Source: an uncultured Bacilli bacterium (lineage in GTDB: Bacteria > Bacillota_I > Bacilli_A > RFN20 > CAG-826). Taken from it: 51,315 bases of DNA. Made by a program: the position numbers and the translations under genes. Where the stretch lies: contig CAJOMQ010000014.1 of the NCBI GenBank assembly GCA_905236715.1, forward strand, positions 1-51,315, written 5' to 3'. Positions 1 through 8,171 of this stretch are shown piece by piece. Each line of letters begins with the position of its first letter. The first letter of the stretch is position 1. The notes under the pieces were generated by a model. It was given only the letters and a program-made list of their open reading frames with translations, did not search any database and was not told where the DNA came from.

Positions 1-19
1 AATTCCGATTTAACATAAG

Positions 20-76
20 AAAAACTCCGTTAAATAGAATTTAGTCTTCCAAAAAAACTTTTAATTCTATAAACGG
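20..76 (-). terminator. Probable terminator of the FAD oxidoreductase gene
   Basis: On the minus strand the 3' flank of the oxidoreductase forms a long imperfect hairpin. The arms lie at 63-76 and 27-41 (CCGTT plus ATAGAATT pairing with AATTCTAT plus AACGG, with a small internal bulge). The loop is about 21 nt, and a short T-run follows the downstream arm. The large loop makes it weaker than the other terminators here. Confidence 0.45.
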
Positions 77-143
77 AATTTAGTTTTTCAAGTTACAAAC
101 TATTTAGTATCTGTTGTTGGCTTAATTTAGATGCTAATAAAAT

Positions 144-1670
144 CTAGATAGTAGCCTTTTTGTAAAGAGAACTCTTTTTATAATTAAATTTGATGCCTTC
201 TTGACGGCAAATGCGAATCGCGGTCCATTTACCAGATGCCACAGCAAAAGGAAGACCACCAGGAGATTCTAACCACTGGCTAGCGAGATAAACATTATGA
301 AGATGAGGAATGATACCAGAAGAAGATAAACGTGGCTGAGATGAGGTAAATTGTGACATATAGGCCCCTCTCATCGCGTTGGTATATCTTTCTAATGTAA
401 CGGGTGTGAAAACATCTAGGATGGTAATTTTACCTTTATATTGGGGGAATTGGGTTTCAATTCTCTCCACTAATTCACGAGCAATGCGTTCTTTTTCTTT
501 TTGATAAGCCTTTTTATCTTTAGAAAGTTGCTTCCAATAAATATAATCTTCATCAAATTGATGAAAGAGAGTGTTACAAGTTGTTTTATTGTTGTGCACA
601 TAATATTGCGCATCATAAGAAAAATTACGAATATCGATAAAATCCACTTTTTGATTGCCAACGATTAATGGTTCCACGGGAAAATTAACGATAGTTGGTA
701 AATCGCCAAGATCCGCAATTTCATAAGTCACCATTAAGGAAGAAATAGTTGGATATTTACGATAATCGTTTTTCCTTTTTTGAATCGCAGGTACTTTATA
801 TTGTTTATTTAATAAAACATCTAAAGTGTAATTGGGTTCGGTTGTGGAAACGACATAATCGCCTTTAATCGTTTGACCAGTTGATAAAGTCACTCCACTA
901 GCAAAGCCATTATGTGTATTGATGGTTTGCACATTAGCGTTAACAATTAAACGGCCATTAAGAGAAAGGAAACGATTTTTAATTCTTTCCACAAAAGCTT
1001 TGGAACCACCAATAGGAACAGCACCGGAATTATTCGCGATAGTCGCATAAGAGAAAAGCAAAGAAAATAAATTGCCATAGCCAGGTTGCGCATTTTTCAT
1101 CGCAAAACGAAGGGTGGGATTTTTAAATCGCAAAGCGTATTTATCAGTGTTAACTAACATCGTTGTTAAGAAGCTTGGGTGTTTGATAATCATCCACGCC
1201 ACCTTCATCATTTCTCCCAAAGAGAGCATGGAAGTCGGTTTATGCATTGGTAAAGATACTTTTGTAAAAGCGCGCACCATTCTAAAGAATTTTTTAATTT
1301 CTTTTTTATCTTCCGGAGCCACTTCTAACCATTGTTGTTCCGCTTTTTCATAATCGCGATAAAAACTAATGGTTTTCCCTTCATAGATAAAATCACCCCA
1401 AGTATCAAGATAAACTAAATCTTCTTGAGAAGAAAAAGCACCGAGATCTTGCCAAATATGATAACAAGAATCATTTTCTTTGGTTCCTGTTAGCCAATGT
1501 ATGCAACCATCGATGTAGCGGCCTTGACGATACCAACCTGTACACAATCCTCCCACAGAAGGATTCTTTTCTAATAAAGTGACATCAAAACCATTATTTA
1601 ATAAATAGATACCACATGATAAACCTGATAAACCCGCGCCGATAACAATGACATGCTTTTTATTTTTCAT
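144..1670 (-). CDS. Phytoene-desaturase-like FAD-dependent oxidoreductase
   Basis: A 508-residue flavoprotein of the CrtI/COG1233 type. The N-terminus has the dinucleotide-binding Rossmann motif (VIVIGAGLSGLSCGIYLL, residues 8-25), followed by an acidic residue at the end of the second strand (LLEKN) and the GGLC segment. The C-terminus has the family's FAD-closing motif (LASQWLESPGGLPFAVASG, about residues 465-485). No membrane segment is obvious. Family members desaturate or isomerise polyenes or act on other hydrophobic substrates. No carotenoid genes are nearby, so the substrate is unknown. There is no Shine-Dalgarno; a promoter -10 box ends 6 nt before the ATG, so the mRNA may be leaderless. 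It lies downstream of the cation ATPase with its own promoter. Confidence 0.75.
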   Translation of the reverse strand: MKNKKHVIVIGAGLSGLSCGIYLLNNGFDVTLLEKNPSVGGLCTGWYRQGRYIDGCIHWLTGTKENDSCYHIWQDLGAFSSQEDLVYLDTWGDFIYEGKTISFYRDYEKAEQQWLEVAPEDKKEIKKFFRMVRAFTKVSLPMHKPTSMLSLGEMMKVAWMIIKHPSFLTTMLVNTDKYALRFKNPTLRFAMKNAQPGYGNLFSLLFSYATIANNSGAVPIGGSKAFVERIKNRFLSLNGRLIVNANVQTINTHNGFASGVTLSTGQTIKGDYVVSTTEPNYTLDVLLNKQYKVPAIQKRKNDYRKYPTISSLMVTYEIADLGDLPTIVNFPVEPLIVGNQKVDFIDIRNFSYDAQYYVHNNKTTCNTLFHQFDEDYIYWKQLSKDKKAYQKEKERIARELVERIETQFPQYKGKITILDVFTPVTLERYTNAMRGAYMSQFTSSQPRLSSSGIIPHLHNVYLASQWLESPGGLPFAVASGKWTAIRICRQEGIKFNYKKSSLYKKATI

Positions 1671-1676
1671 GCCGAT

Positions 1677-1705
1677 ATATTAAGAAAGAGAAAAAAGAAA
1701 AGCAA
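1677..1705 (-). promoter_or_regulatory. Promoter of the FAD oxidoreductase gene (leaderless type)
   Basis: Minus strand: -35 TTGCTT (1700-1705), a 17-nt pyrimidine-rich spacer, -10 TAATAT (1677-1682), then 6 nt to the ATG at 1670. The expected start of transcription falls at or within a base or two of the ATG, leaving no room for a ribosome binding site. Confidence 0.55.
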
Positions 1706-1723
1706 TAGAAAAGCCATTTTTCC

Positions 1724-1754
1724 AACTCTACTAAACGATAAAATAACTCTACTA
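1724..1754. repeat. Two direct repeats upstream of the oxidoreductase promoter
   Basis: The 10-mer AACTCTACTA occurs at 1724-1733 and again at 1745-1754. The copies are 21 bp apart start to start, about two helical turns. They lie between the ATPase stop codon and the -35 box of the oxidoreductase, about 54-84 bp before its start. The spacing suits a dimeric regulator, but no binding protein can be named. Confidence 0.4.
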
Positions 1755-1756
1755 TA

Positions 1757-4498
1757 TTATTTTTTCTTATTTTTGATAGCGAAAACTAAAGCCACGATTT
1801 CATGTACCACAAGTGGTAAGATAGCTAAAGCAAAGACAATAAGCCATTGTGTCACGTTTAAAGCGGAACACTTAAAGAAGGTATTAACTCCCGGTACCGC
1901 GACCACAAAGACTTGTAAGGAAACACCAAGTCCAAAAGCTAACCAAAGTAGCCAGTTTCTGCTCTTGAAACAATGGATGAAAGATTTTTTAACACTAGTC
2001 ATACCAAGCATATGGAATAATTCCGCGATTGATAAAACACAGAACGCCATAGTTTGGGAAGTAGTTAATATATCGGGATATTCCGCTAAACGGAAAGCTA
2101 TTTCGTTAAGATCAAAAGTCACACTACCCATACCAAATATGGGGGTGTATAAGAAAGCAAATAAAACCGCCAAAGTAATAATTAATCCATAACCAAATGT
2201 TAATAAATAACCACCATGGGAGAATAAAGAATCATGGGGATTGCGGGGTTTTTCATCCATAATACCAGTTTCTTTTTCATCGGCGCCCAACGCCACAGCG
2301 GGTAATGAATCAGTAATTAGATTCACCCATAAAACGTGGATGGCTAATAATGGAGTGGCTAATCCATATTCACTGGTAAATAAAGATAAAATAGCGATGG
2401 CAAACATCGTTAAAACTTCGGCAATATTAGAACTTAATAAGAAGAGGACGGTCTTTTTAATATTGGCAAAAATGCCACGTCCTTCTTCCACGGCTTTTTC
2501 GATAGAAGCAAAATTATCATCGGTTAATACCATATCAGCAGCGCCTTTGGCGACATCAGTCCCCGTGATACCCATAGCAATACCAATATCGGCAGATTTT
2601 AAGCTTGGGGCGTCATTAACACCATCACCAGTCATCGCGGCAATATTTCCATTCGCGCGGATGGCTTTCACAATAGAAACTTTATTTTCGGGAGAAACAC
2701 GGGCAAAAACACGTACTGTTTTTACGGCTTCTTGTAATTCTTCAAAAGATAATTTATCGATTTCCTCACCAGATATCGCTTGGGAAATATCTTCCGCAAT
2801 ACCTAATGATTTAGCAATAGCTAAAGCGGTTGTTTTATGATCACCAGTAATCATAATGGTAGTAATACCCGCTTTTTTGAAGATATAAACCGCATTAGCG
2901 GCTTCAGGTCTCGCTGGGTCAATCATGCCTACTAAACCGACAAATATGAGATTTTCTTCACTCAATTCATCACTTTCTTTATAAGCGAGTCCTAATACTC
3001 TTAAAGCTTCCACCGCCATAGCGTCAGAGGCCGCCATAATATTTTCTTTATCTTTTTCATTTAATGGACATATTTTTCCATTAATGAGAATTTTATCTGC
3101 GCATTTTAATATGGAATCAATCGCACCTTTGGTAAATATCACATATTTATCTTGGCTTTGATGCTTGGTTGACATCATTTTACGAACTGAATCAAAAGGA
3201 TATTCATCAACACGTGGATATTCATTTTCTAAATCTTTTTTGTGTTTTCCTAATTTATTAGCAAATTCCACTAAAGCGATTTCGGTGGGATCGCCATATA
3301 ATCCTTCATCAACGGAAGCGTTAGAACATAAAGAAAGACCAGAAGCTAGGAATGTACAAGATCCATTATTTAAATTATCTTGGTCCACCATTTGCTCATT
3401 TAAATAAGCTTTTACCACGGTCATCTTATTTTGTGTTAATGTGCCTGTTTTATCAGAACAAACCACACTAACAGCACCTAAAGTTTCTACCGAAGGTAAT
3501 TTTCTTACGATCGTATTGGCTTTGACCATTTTTTGCACACCAAGGGCCAAAACAATGGTAACCACAGCAGGTAATCCTTCCGGAACAGCGGCCACTGCTA
3601 AAGAAATAGCAAACATGAAGTCTTCCACTATGACATCTAATGGAGCGCTATTCACATGTTGTTGATGGATAACAAATGAATCTAATAATTGAATACCTAA
3701 AATGAGAACGACGATAATGATAGTTAATAAACCTAAAAATTTCGATAATTTGGCCAATTGTTTTTGTAATGGGGTGGTTTCATCTTCATTAGAAGAAAGC
3801 ATCTTAGCAATCTTGCCGGTTTCAGTTTTCATACCGGTATATACCACTACTCCTTCACCACGACCATAAACAACGGGAGTGGAAGAATAAGCCATATTAA
3901 TACGATCACCAACACCCACTTCATCACTAAAGACAATATTAGCGTCTTTTTCTACTGGTAAAGATTCACCAGTTAAAGAAGATTCGTCGGTTTTTAAATT
4001 AATAGAAGAAATTAATCTTAAATCAGCAGGAACCGTTCTTCCTTCTTCAAGAATAACAACATCGCCTGGCACTAATTCTTCCGCTTTTAATTCAATTAAT
4101 TGACCATCTCTTTTCACAATACATGTTGGGGATGATAATTTTTTTAATGCCTCTAGAGATTTTTCAGATTTATTTTCTTGAACAGTAGAAATAACTGCAT
4201 TCAAGATGACCACACCCATAATAATAATGGGATCCGCAAAATCAAATTTATCACCATTGACTAAGGTGTTATATAAAGATACACCAATGCTTAATACGGC
4301 AGCGGCTAATAAGATAAAAATCATCGGGTCATTAAAATTAGATAAAAAGACGAGAATAAGAGGCTTCTTCTTTTTCTCTTCTAATTTATTAAGACCATAT
4401 TTGAGCATTCTTTCACCCGCTTCTTGGGTGGAAAGACCTTGCTCTGGATTCACATTTAATTCTTCGCAGGTAGTAGCGTAAGATTTTGTTTCATACAT
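1757..4498 (-). CDS. Type II (P2A) cation-transporting P-type ATPase, probable Mn2+/Ca2+ exporter
   Basis: A 913-residue P-type ATPase. Visible landmarks in order are the N-terminal cation ATPase domain, the actuator TGES loop (LTGESLP), the M4 ion-site motif PEGLP, the phosphorylation site DKTGTLTQNK, the KGA nucleotide-site motif, the hinge MTGDGVNDAP, and M5/M6 ligand segments SSNIAEV and NLITDSLPAVALG. The Asn/Glu and Asn/Thr/Asp pattern in M5/M6 matches Ca2+ or Mn2+ pumps such as SERCA, LMCA1 and YoaB. The leader looks like a yybP-ykoY manganese riboswitch, so Mn2+ export or homeostasis is the best inference. Strong Shine-Dalgarno AAAGGAG lies about 9 nt before the ATG. The nearest promoter lies upstream of tRNA-Leu, so the two are probably cotranscribed. 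Confidence 0.9.
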   Translation of the reverse strand: MYETKSYATTCEELNVNPEQGLSTQEAGERMLKYGLNKLEEKKKKPLILVFLSNFNDPMIFILLAAAVLSIGVSLYNTLVNGDKFDFADPIIIMGVVILNAVISTVQENKSEKSLEALKKLSSPTCIVKRDGQLIELKAEELVPGDVVILEEGRTVPADLRLISSINLKTDESSLTGESLPVEKDANIVFSDEVGVGDRINMAYSSTPVVYGRGEGVVVYTGMKTETGKIAKMLSSNEDETTPLQKQLAKLSKFLGLLTIIIVVLILGIQLLDSFVIHQQHVNSAPLDVIVEDFMFAISLAVAAVPEGLPAVVTIVLALGVQKMVKANTIVRKLPSVETLGAVSVVCSDKTGTLTQNKMTVVKAYLNEQMVDQDNLNNGSCTFLASGLSLCSNASVDEGLYGDPTEIALVEFANKLGKHKKDLENEYPRVDEYPFDSVRKMMSTKHQSQDKYVIFTKGAIDSILKCADKILINGKICPLNEKDKENIMAASDAMAVEALRVLGLAYKESDELSEENLIFVGLVGMIDPARPEAANAVYIFKKAGITTIMITGDHKTTALAIAKSLGIAEDISQAISGEEIDKLSFEELQEAVKTVRVFARVSPENKVSIVKAIRANGNIAAMTGDGVNDAPSLKSADIGIAMGITGTDVAKGAADMVLTDDNFASIEKAVEEGRGIFANIKKTVLFLLSSNIAEVLTMFAIAILSLFTSEYGLATPLLAIHVLWVNLITDSLPAVALGADEKETGIMDEKPRNPHDSLFSHGGYLLTFGYGLIITLAVLFAFLYTPIFGMGSVTFDLNEIAFRLAEYPDILTTSQTMAFCVLSIAELFHMLGMTSVKKSFIHCFKSRNWLLWLAFGLGVSLQVFVVAVPGVNTFFKCSALNVTQWLIVFALAILPLVVHEIVALVFAIKNKKK

Positions 4499-4518
4499 AA
4501 TAGATGACTCCTTTGATA

Positions 4519-4608
4519 TGAAGAATCGTCTTGCTCATTTTCATGGTTATGCTCCGGATGGAATCCATCGTGTTGACGAATGCATAACTTCGCTACTCCC
4601 GAATACTT
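4519..4608 (-). promoter_or_regulatory. yybP-ykoY (manganese) riboswitch candidate upstream of the P-type ATPase
   Basis: The minus-strand leader carries hallmark segments of the yybP-ykoY family: GGGAGTAGC (4592-4600), the loop CGTCAACACG (4569-4578), a short hairpin GATGG/CCATC (4557-4569) followed by CGG, and the closing segment AGCAAGAC (4528-4535). A perfect 7-bp helix GTTATGC/GCATAAC (4582-4588 with 4546-4552) encloses the hairpin. From memory, the layout resembles the Lactococcus yoaB aptamer. Known members sense Mn2+ and often control P-type ATPases. No terminator is visible before the ATPase start, so control is probably translational, or by another route I cannot see. Confidence 0.75.
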
Positions 4609-4614
4609 ATTTAA

Positions 4615-4701
4615 TGGTGCCCGAGGCCGGAATCGAACCGGCACGGTATCGCTACCGCTGGATTTTGAGTCCAGTGCGTCTACCAGTTTCACCACTCGGG
4701 C
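4615..4701 (-). tRNA. tRNA-Leu (anticodon CAA)
   Basis: Class II tRNA with acceptor GCCCGAG/CTCGGGC, a leucine-type D arm (GTGGTGAAACTGGTAGAC), anticodon loop CTCAAAA giving anticodon CAA (reads UUG), a long variable arm, T loop TTCGATT, and an encoded CCA at 4615-4617. It has its own promoter. Its 3' end lies about 7 nt before the manganese riboswitch of the ATPase, with no room for a promoter between them. Confidence 0.97.
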
Positions 4702-4710
4702 CTATTGCTT

Positions 4711-4738
4711 ATTATATATAAGGATAGAGAATTTGCAA
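4711..4738 (-). promoter_or_regulatory. Promoter for tRNA-Leu and, by inference, the ATPase unit
   Basis: Minus strand: -35 TTGCAA (4733-4738), 16-nt spacer, perfect -10 TATAAT (4711-4716), then 9 nt to the mature tRNA 5' end. No other promoter is visible before the ATPase gene. Confidence 0.65.
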
Positions 4739-4770
4739 CAAAAAAAGCCCTCACCGATTGGTGAAGGCTA
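4739..4770 (-). terminator. Intrinsic terminator of htpG
   Basis: Minus strand: stem AGCCTTCACC, loop AATC, stem GGTGAGGGCT, then a run of seven or more T. It lies about 15 nt after the htpG stop codon. Confidence 0.9.
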
Positions 4771-4784
4771 AGAGAAAGGAGAGG

Positions 4785-6680
4785 TTATTTGTAAGCTTTA
4801 ATTAATAAGTCATTAAGTTTTTGAATAAAGGCTTTTTTATCGCTGATTTCACGACCCTCTAATAGCATCGCCTCATCATATAATAATGATGCATATTCTT
4901 TAATCAAATCATCGTCGTCTTTCTTTGTGGACAAAGCATTAAATAATTCGTGATTAGGATTTAATTCCAAGACTTTTGTGGCTTTAATTTCTTCGCTATT
5001 TTCTAATGATTCTTCTTGTAAAGTCTTTTCCATTTCTAGAGACATACCACCTTTAGTAGATAAACAAACAGGAGCATCCACTAATTTGGTGGAAATAATA
5101 ACATCATCAACTTGTCCTTTTAATTCATCTTTAATGGTATCAAGCAGGCGTTTGTTATCGGTGGTAATAACGTCAATCTTTTCTTGTTCTTCTTTACTCA
5201 CTTCATGGGCCGATTCATCGGAAATTAATTTGAATTCCACTTCCTTATAATCGTGCATCATCATAATAGCGAATTCATCGACCTTCTTATCAAATAATAA
5301 GACATCAATATCATCTTTTTTGTATTTCTCTATTTGCGGTAATAATTTAATCGCATCTAGATTTTCCCCAGACACATAATAGATGAATTTTTGATCTTTC
5401 TTCATGTTGTCCTTATAGACATCTAAAGAAATGTATTTATCATCATTTTTTAAAGAATGGAAAATCAATAGAGACGCTAATTTGTCTTTATTAAATCCAT
5501 AGGAAGAATAGATACCATATTTAATGATTTCACCGAAGGATTGCCAGAATTTTTCATATTTTGGCATATCGTTAACTTTGGTTTCTTCTAATTTAGCGAG
5601 AATTTTCTTTTCGATATTTTCCGATATCTTTTTCAAGATAGGTGATTGTTGCAATAATTCACGAGAAACATTCAAATTGAAGTCATCGGAATCGACAAGA
5701 CCTTTCGTGAATTTCAAATAATCCGGTAATAATTCAGGGCATTTATCTTTGATGAAAATGCCACGTGAATATAACGTTAATCCCTTTTCAAAGCTATCAC
5801 TGTATAAATCATATGGGGCGTGAGATGGAATGAATAATAAGGCATTATAGGAAACCTTACCATCCACTTTGATAAATAGTGATAATAAAGGATCTTCATA
5901 ATCACCATATGTCCGTTTATAGAATTCATTTAATTCTTCTTCGCTGACATCTTTGCGGTTCTTTTTCCAAATTGGAGTCATGGAATTAAGGGTCTCAATT
6001 TCTTTATATTCCACTTCTTTTTCGTTTTCCGTTTTATATTTGGTAACTTCCATTTTGATCGGATAACGGACATAGTCACTATATTTTTTCACCAAATCTT
6101 TTAATTCATATTCACTTAAATATTTGTCATAGTCGGTTTCTTTGCTCTTCTTTTTCAAATGGAGAGTGATGGTTGTACCGACATCTTCCTTCTCTGCTTC
6201 TTCAATGGTAAAGGAATCTTCACCACTACTGGAGAATAAATAAGCGGGGCTATCGACAGTTTTAGTTAAAACTTCAACTTCATTAGCTACCATAAAAGCG
6301 CTATAAAATCCAACACCGAATTGTCCAATAATGTTCAAGTCTTGTTTTTCTTTCGCTTCTTTTAATTTAGCCACAAAATCCTTTGATCCACTTTTGGCAA
6401 TAGTGCCTAAATTATTGACCAAATCTTCTTTTGACATACCAATGCCATTATCTTGGATGGTAATAGTACGTTTTTTCTTATCAAAGGATAGGAAGATTTC
6501 TCCATCTCTAAGAGGATATTTACCTTCACTAGAAACAGAAAGATAACGATATTTATCAATCGCATCACTAGCATTTGAGATTAATTCTCTTAAGAAAATC
6601 TCTTGATTGCTATAAATGGAATTAATCATTAAGGATAATAATTCTTTTGATTCCGCTTGAAATTGTAATACTTCTTTCAT
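4785..6680 (-). CDS. htpG: Molecular chaperone HtpG (Hsp90)
   Basis: Bacterial Hsp90, about 631 residues from the preferred start. The N-terminal GHKL ATPase domain shows FLRELISNASDA (the conserved Glu and Asn), DNGIGM and IGQFGVGFYSAF. The middle client/ATPase domain contains the catalytic-arginine segment NVSRELLQ, and a C-terminal dimerisation domain follows. The open reading frame extends 9 codons upstream to 6707, but that would start inside the operator. The ATG at 6680 has a good Shine-Dalgarno (GAAAGAGG) and matches the family start MKEVLQFQAE. It is monocistronic, with its own terminator. Two CIRCE operators imply HrcA repression and heat induction; in B. subtilis htpG is not CIRCE-controlled. 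Confidence 0.97.
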   Translation of the reverse strand: MKEVLQFQAESKELLSLMINSIYSNQEIFLRELISNASDAIDKYRYLSVSSEGKYPLRDGEIFLSFDKKKRTITIQDNGIGMSKEDLVNNLGTIAKSGSKDFVAKLKEAKEKQDLNIIGQFGVGFYSAFMVANEVEVLTKTVDSPAYLFSSSGEDSFTIEEAEKEDVGTTITLHLKKKSKETDYDKYLSEYELKDLVKKYSDYVRYPIKMEVTKYKTENEKEVEYKEIETLNSMTPIWKKNRKDVSEEELNEFYKRTYGDYEDPLLSLFIKVDGKVSYNALLFIPSHAPYDLYSDSFEKGLTLYSRGIFIKDKCPELLPDYLKFTKGLVDSDDFNLNVSRELLQQSPILKKISENIEKKILAKLEETKVNDMPKYEKFWQSFGEIIKYGIYSSYGFNKDKLASLLIFHSLKNDDKYISLDVYKDNMKKDQKFIYYVSGENLDAIKLLPQIEKYKKDDIDVLLFDKKVDEFAIMMMHDYKEVEFKLISDESAHEVSKEEQEKIDVITTDNKRLLDTIKDELKGQVDDVIISTKLVDAPVCLSTKGGMSLEMEKTLQEESLENSEEIKATKVLELNPNHELFNALSTKKDDDDLIKEYASLLYDEAMLLEGREISDKKAFIQKLNDLLIKAYK

Positions 6681-6694
6681 TTTTATACCTCTTT

Positions 6695-6721
6695 CTAGCA
6701 CTCTCATGGTTTAAGTGCTAT
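6695..6721. promoter_or_regulatory. CIRCE operator 1 of htpG (HrcA site)
   Basis: Inverted repeat CTAGCACTC, 9-nt spacer, AAGTGCTAT, at 6695-6703 and 6713-6721. Each arm matches the CIRCE consensus TTAGCACTC-N9-GAGTGCTAA at 8 or 7 of 9 positions. It sits just downstream of the -10 box, in the 5' untranslated region. Confidence 0.85.
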
Positions 6722-6729
6722 CTGCCTCT

Positions 6730-6757
6730 ATTGTATACCTTTTTGGCACTCTTGCAA
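6730..6757 (-). promoter_or_regulatory. htpG promoter
   Basis: Minus strand: -35 TTGCAA (6752-6757), 16-nt spacer, -10 TACAAT (6730-6735). The -35 box lies within CIRCE 2, and CIRCE 1 follows the start region, so both operators can block RNA polymerase. Confidence 0.6.
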
Positions 6758-6769
6758 TAGGAGTGCTAA
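6743..6769. promoter_or_regulatory. CIRCE operator 2 of htpG (HrcA site)
   Basis: TTGGCACTC, 9-nt spacer, GAGTGCTAA at 6743-6751 and 6761-6769. The right arm matches the consensus perfectly and the left arm 8 of 9. It covers the promoter -35 element. Confidence 0.88.
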
Positions 6770-6863
6770 TATTTTTTATCATTGTTACACTTTTCCTCGT
6801 TTTTATATCAATGGACTTTATTTTGCAAATCTTTTATTTCTGAAAGTTTCCGAAGATATTAGA

Positions 6864-6897
6864 AATTAAAAACGAGATAAATATCTCGTTACTTTTT
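6864..6897 (-). terminator. Terminator of the HTH/SPFH operon
   Basis: Perfect hairpin AACGAGATA / TATCTCGTT (6871-6879, 6882-6890) with T-rich flanks on both strands. It lies about 40 nt after the stop of the last operon gene and may work in both directions. Confidence 0.7.
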
Positions 6898-6930
6898 AAT
6901 TTTCCAGTTTTGAGTAAATAATCACAAACT

Positions 6931-7776
6931 TTATTTATTTATTTTTGATCCGCACTTCGGACAGAATTTTGAATCTGGACGTAATGGACTGCCGCATTCC
7001 ATACAGAACGAGGGGGCGTGAACTTCTATTTTGGTGCCACACTTTGAACAGAATTTTGCGGTTTCTGGTAAAGAAGAGTGGCAATTTGGGCATTCAATTG
7101 TTTTTGCAACCTCTTGATACGTCTCCTTGGTTGTCTTTTCTGCTTCACTAGGCTTTTCTTTATTTGCCACCTTTTCAAAAACATCTACTACTTTCTCTAT
7201 TTTTGGTAACTTTAAATTATCAAGTTCTTCACAATAAAGCTCTTCTACATATTCACGTAAACCAAAATTTGAAAGGCTTCTTTTTATAGATACAGATATT
7301 TCTTTAAAATCTCTTCCTATTTCCATAAAGGTAGCTGCAATTGGATCATCTTCATCATCTTCTTCATCTTCAACTGACAGTACTTGAATCCCAACAAAGA
7401 AAGCGGTGAATTTAATAATCAAAAGAATTTGTTCGTTTTTAAGAGCCATTCCATTTGACAATCTAGTCAAGAAAGTGAAATAGTCGTTACATAAATAAAG
7501 ATATTCTAATTTTTCTGAGGCCTCTTCATTGGCTTTAGAAAGTTCCCGTCTTTCATCTCTGGAGAGCTTTCTAGATTTCAAATCTTTGATTTTATCAATT
7601 AATTCAGAGGTTTCGCTATAAAGCGCACTTGTTCTCTCGCAAATACTAACAAAATTCTTTTTTGCGTAGTTTAAACAATCATGAGCAATTTCGTTGATAT
7701 CGCGAATTTGTTTTTCTTTGCTGTCAAGCTTAGTATCATTTTTAGTCTCACCAATTGTTTTCCCAAAAAGTCCCAT
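6931..7776 (-). CDS. Helical protein with two C-terminal zinc ribbons, SPFH operon
   Basis: A 281-residue protein. Residues 1-215 are mostly charged and helical, with likely coiled-coil at 55-90 (IKDLKSRKLSRDERRELSK). Residues 225-281 contain two CxxC-type zinc ribbons, CPNCHSSLP...CSKCG and CMECGSPLR...CPKCG, as in the double zinc ribbon family. No membrane segment or signal peptide is clear. It is the last gene of a five-gene operon; its Shine-Dalgarno AAGGAG lies inside the end of the preceding gene, 2 nt upstream. I do not recognise a named protein. Zinc ribbons of this kind often serve as partners of SPFH/PspA-type membrane proteins. Inference only: a cytosolic adaptor of the SPFH complex. 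Confidence 0.7.
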   Translation of the reverse strand: MGLFGKTIGETKNDTKLDSKEKQIRDINEIAHDCLNYAKKNFVSICERTSALYSETSELIDKIKDLKSRKLSRDERRELSKANEEASEKLEYLYLCNDYFTFLTRLSNGMALKNEQILLIIKFTAFFVGIQVLSVEDEEDDEDDPIAATFMEIGRDFKEISVSIKRSLSNFGLREYVEELYCEELDNLKLPKIEKVVDVFEKVANKEKPSEAEKTTKETYQEVAKTIECPNCHSSLPETAKFCSKCGTKIEVHAPSFCMECGSPLRPDSKFCPKCGSKINK

Positions 7777-7778
7777 TG

Positions 7779-8153
7779 CTATTTATGCTCCTTAGATTCC
7801 TTATCTTTAAAAAGTCCTAAAATAATCAAGAAAGATGCTAAAACGATTACGATTAACACCACTTGAATTATTGCATAAATCTTAATGTCTCCTTTTGGAA
7901 TGCATAAATAAACGATATTTAATGCAATTTCGAAAATTGTAAATAGCGATATAACAACACGACCCCCAAGATTAATCTTTGAATTTAGAACATAAACCAA
8001 ACTTGGTATAGCAAGAACAACAAGTAAACATACGAATGCCGCCATTCCTGCTGCCCCAGAGAAAATGTCGTTTGGAAAAAGTAAGCCAATAATTAACCCA
8101 ACCGCCAGGATAAGAAGTGCGTTAATGCTGATAAAAACAATCTTGTTCTTCAT
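7779..8153 (-). CDS. Small four-helix membrane protein of the SPFH operon
   Basis: A 124-residue protein made almost wholly of hydrophobic segments: about residues 5-27 (IVFISINALLILAVGLIIGL), 33-55, 66-88 and 92-115, with a charged tail (KDKESKEHK). No family recognised. Shine-Dalgarno GGGAG precedes the ATG. It sits between the SPFH protein and the zinc-ribbon protein with only 2 nt to the latter, so the three are almost certainly made together. A plausible role is a membrane anchor for the SPFH assembly. Confidence 0.65.
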   Translation of the reverse strand: MKNKIVFISINALLILAVGLIIGLLFPNDIFSGAAGMAAFVCLLVVLAIPSLVYVLNSKINLGGRVVISLFTIFEIALNIVYLCIPKGDIKIYAIIQVVLIVIVLASFLIILGLFKDKESKEHK

Positions 8154-8171
8154 AAAAATTAGCTCCCAACA

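Noticed and set aside
4456-4695. Short minus-strand protein overlapping tRNA-Leu
   Set aside because: It is translation of the tRNA and riboswitch, a common annotation artefact.
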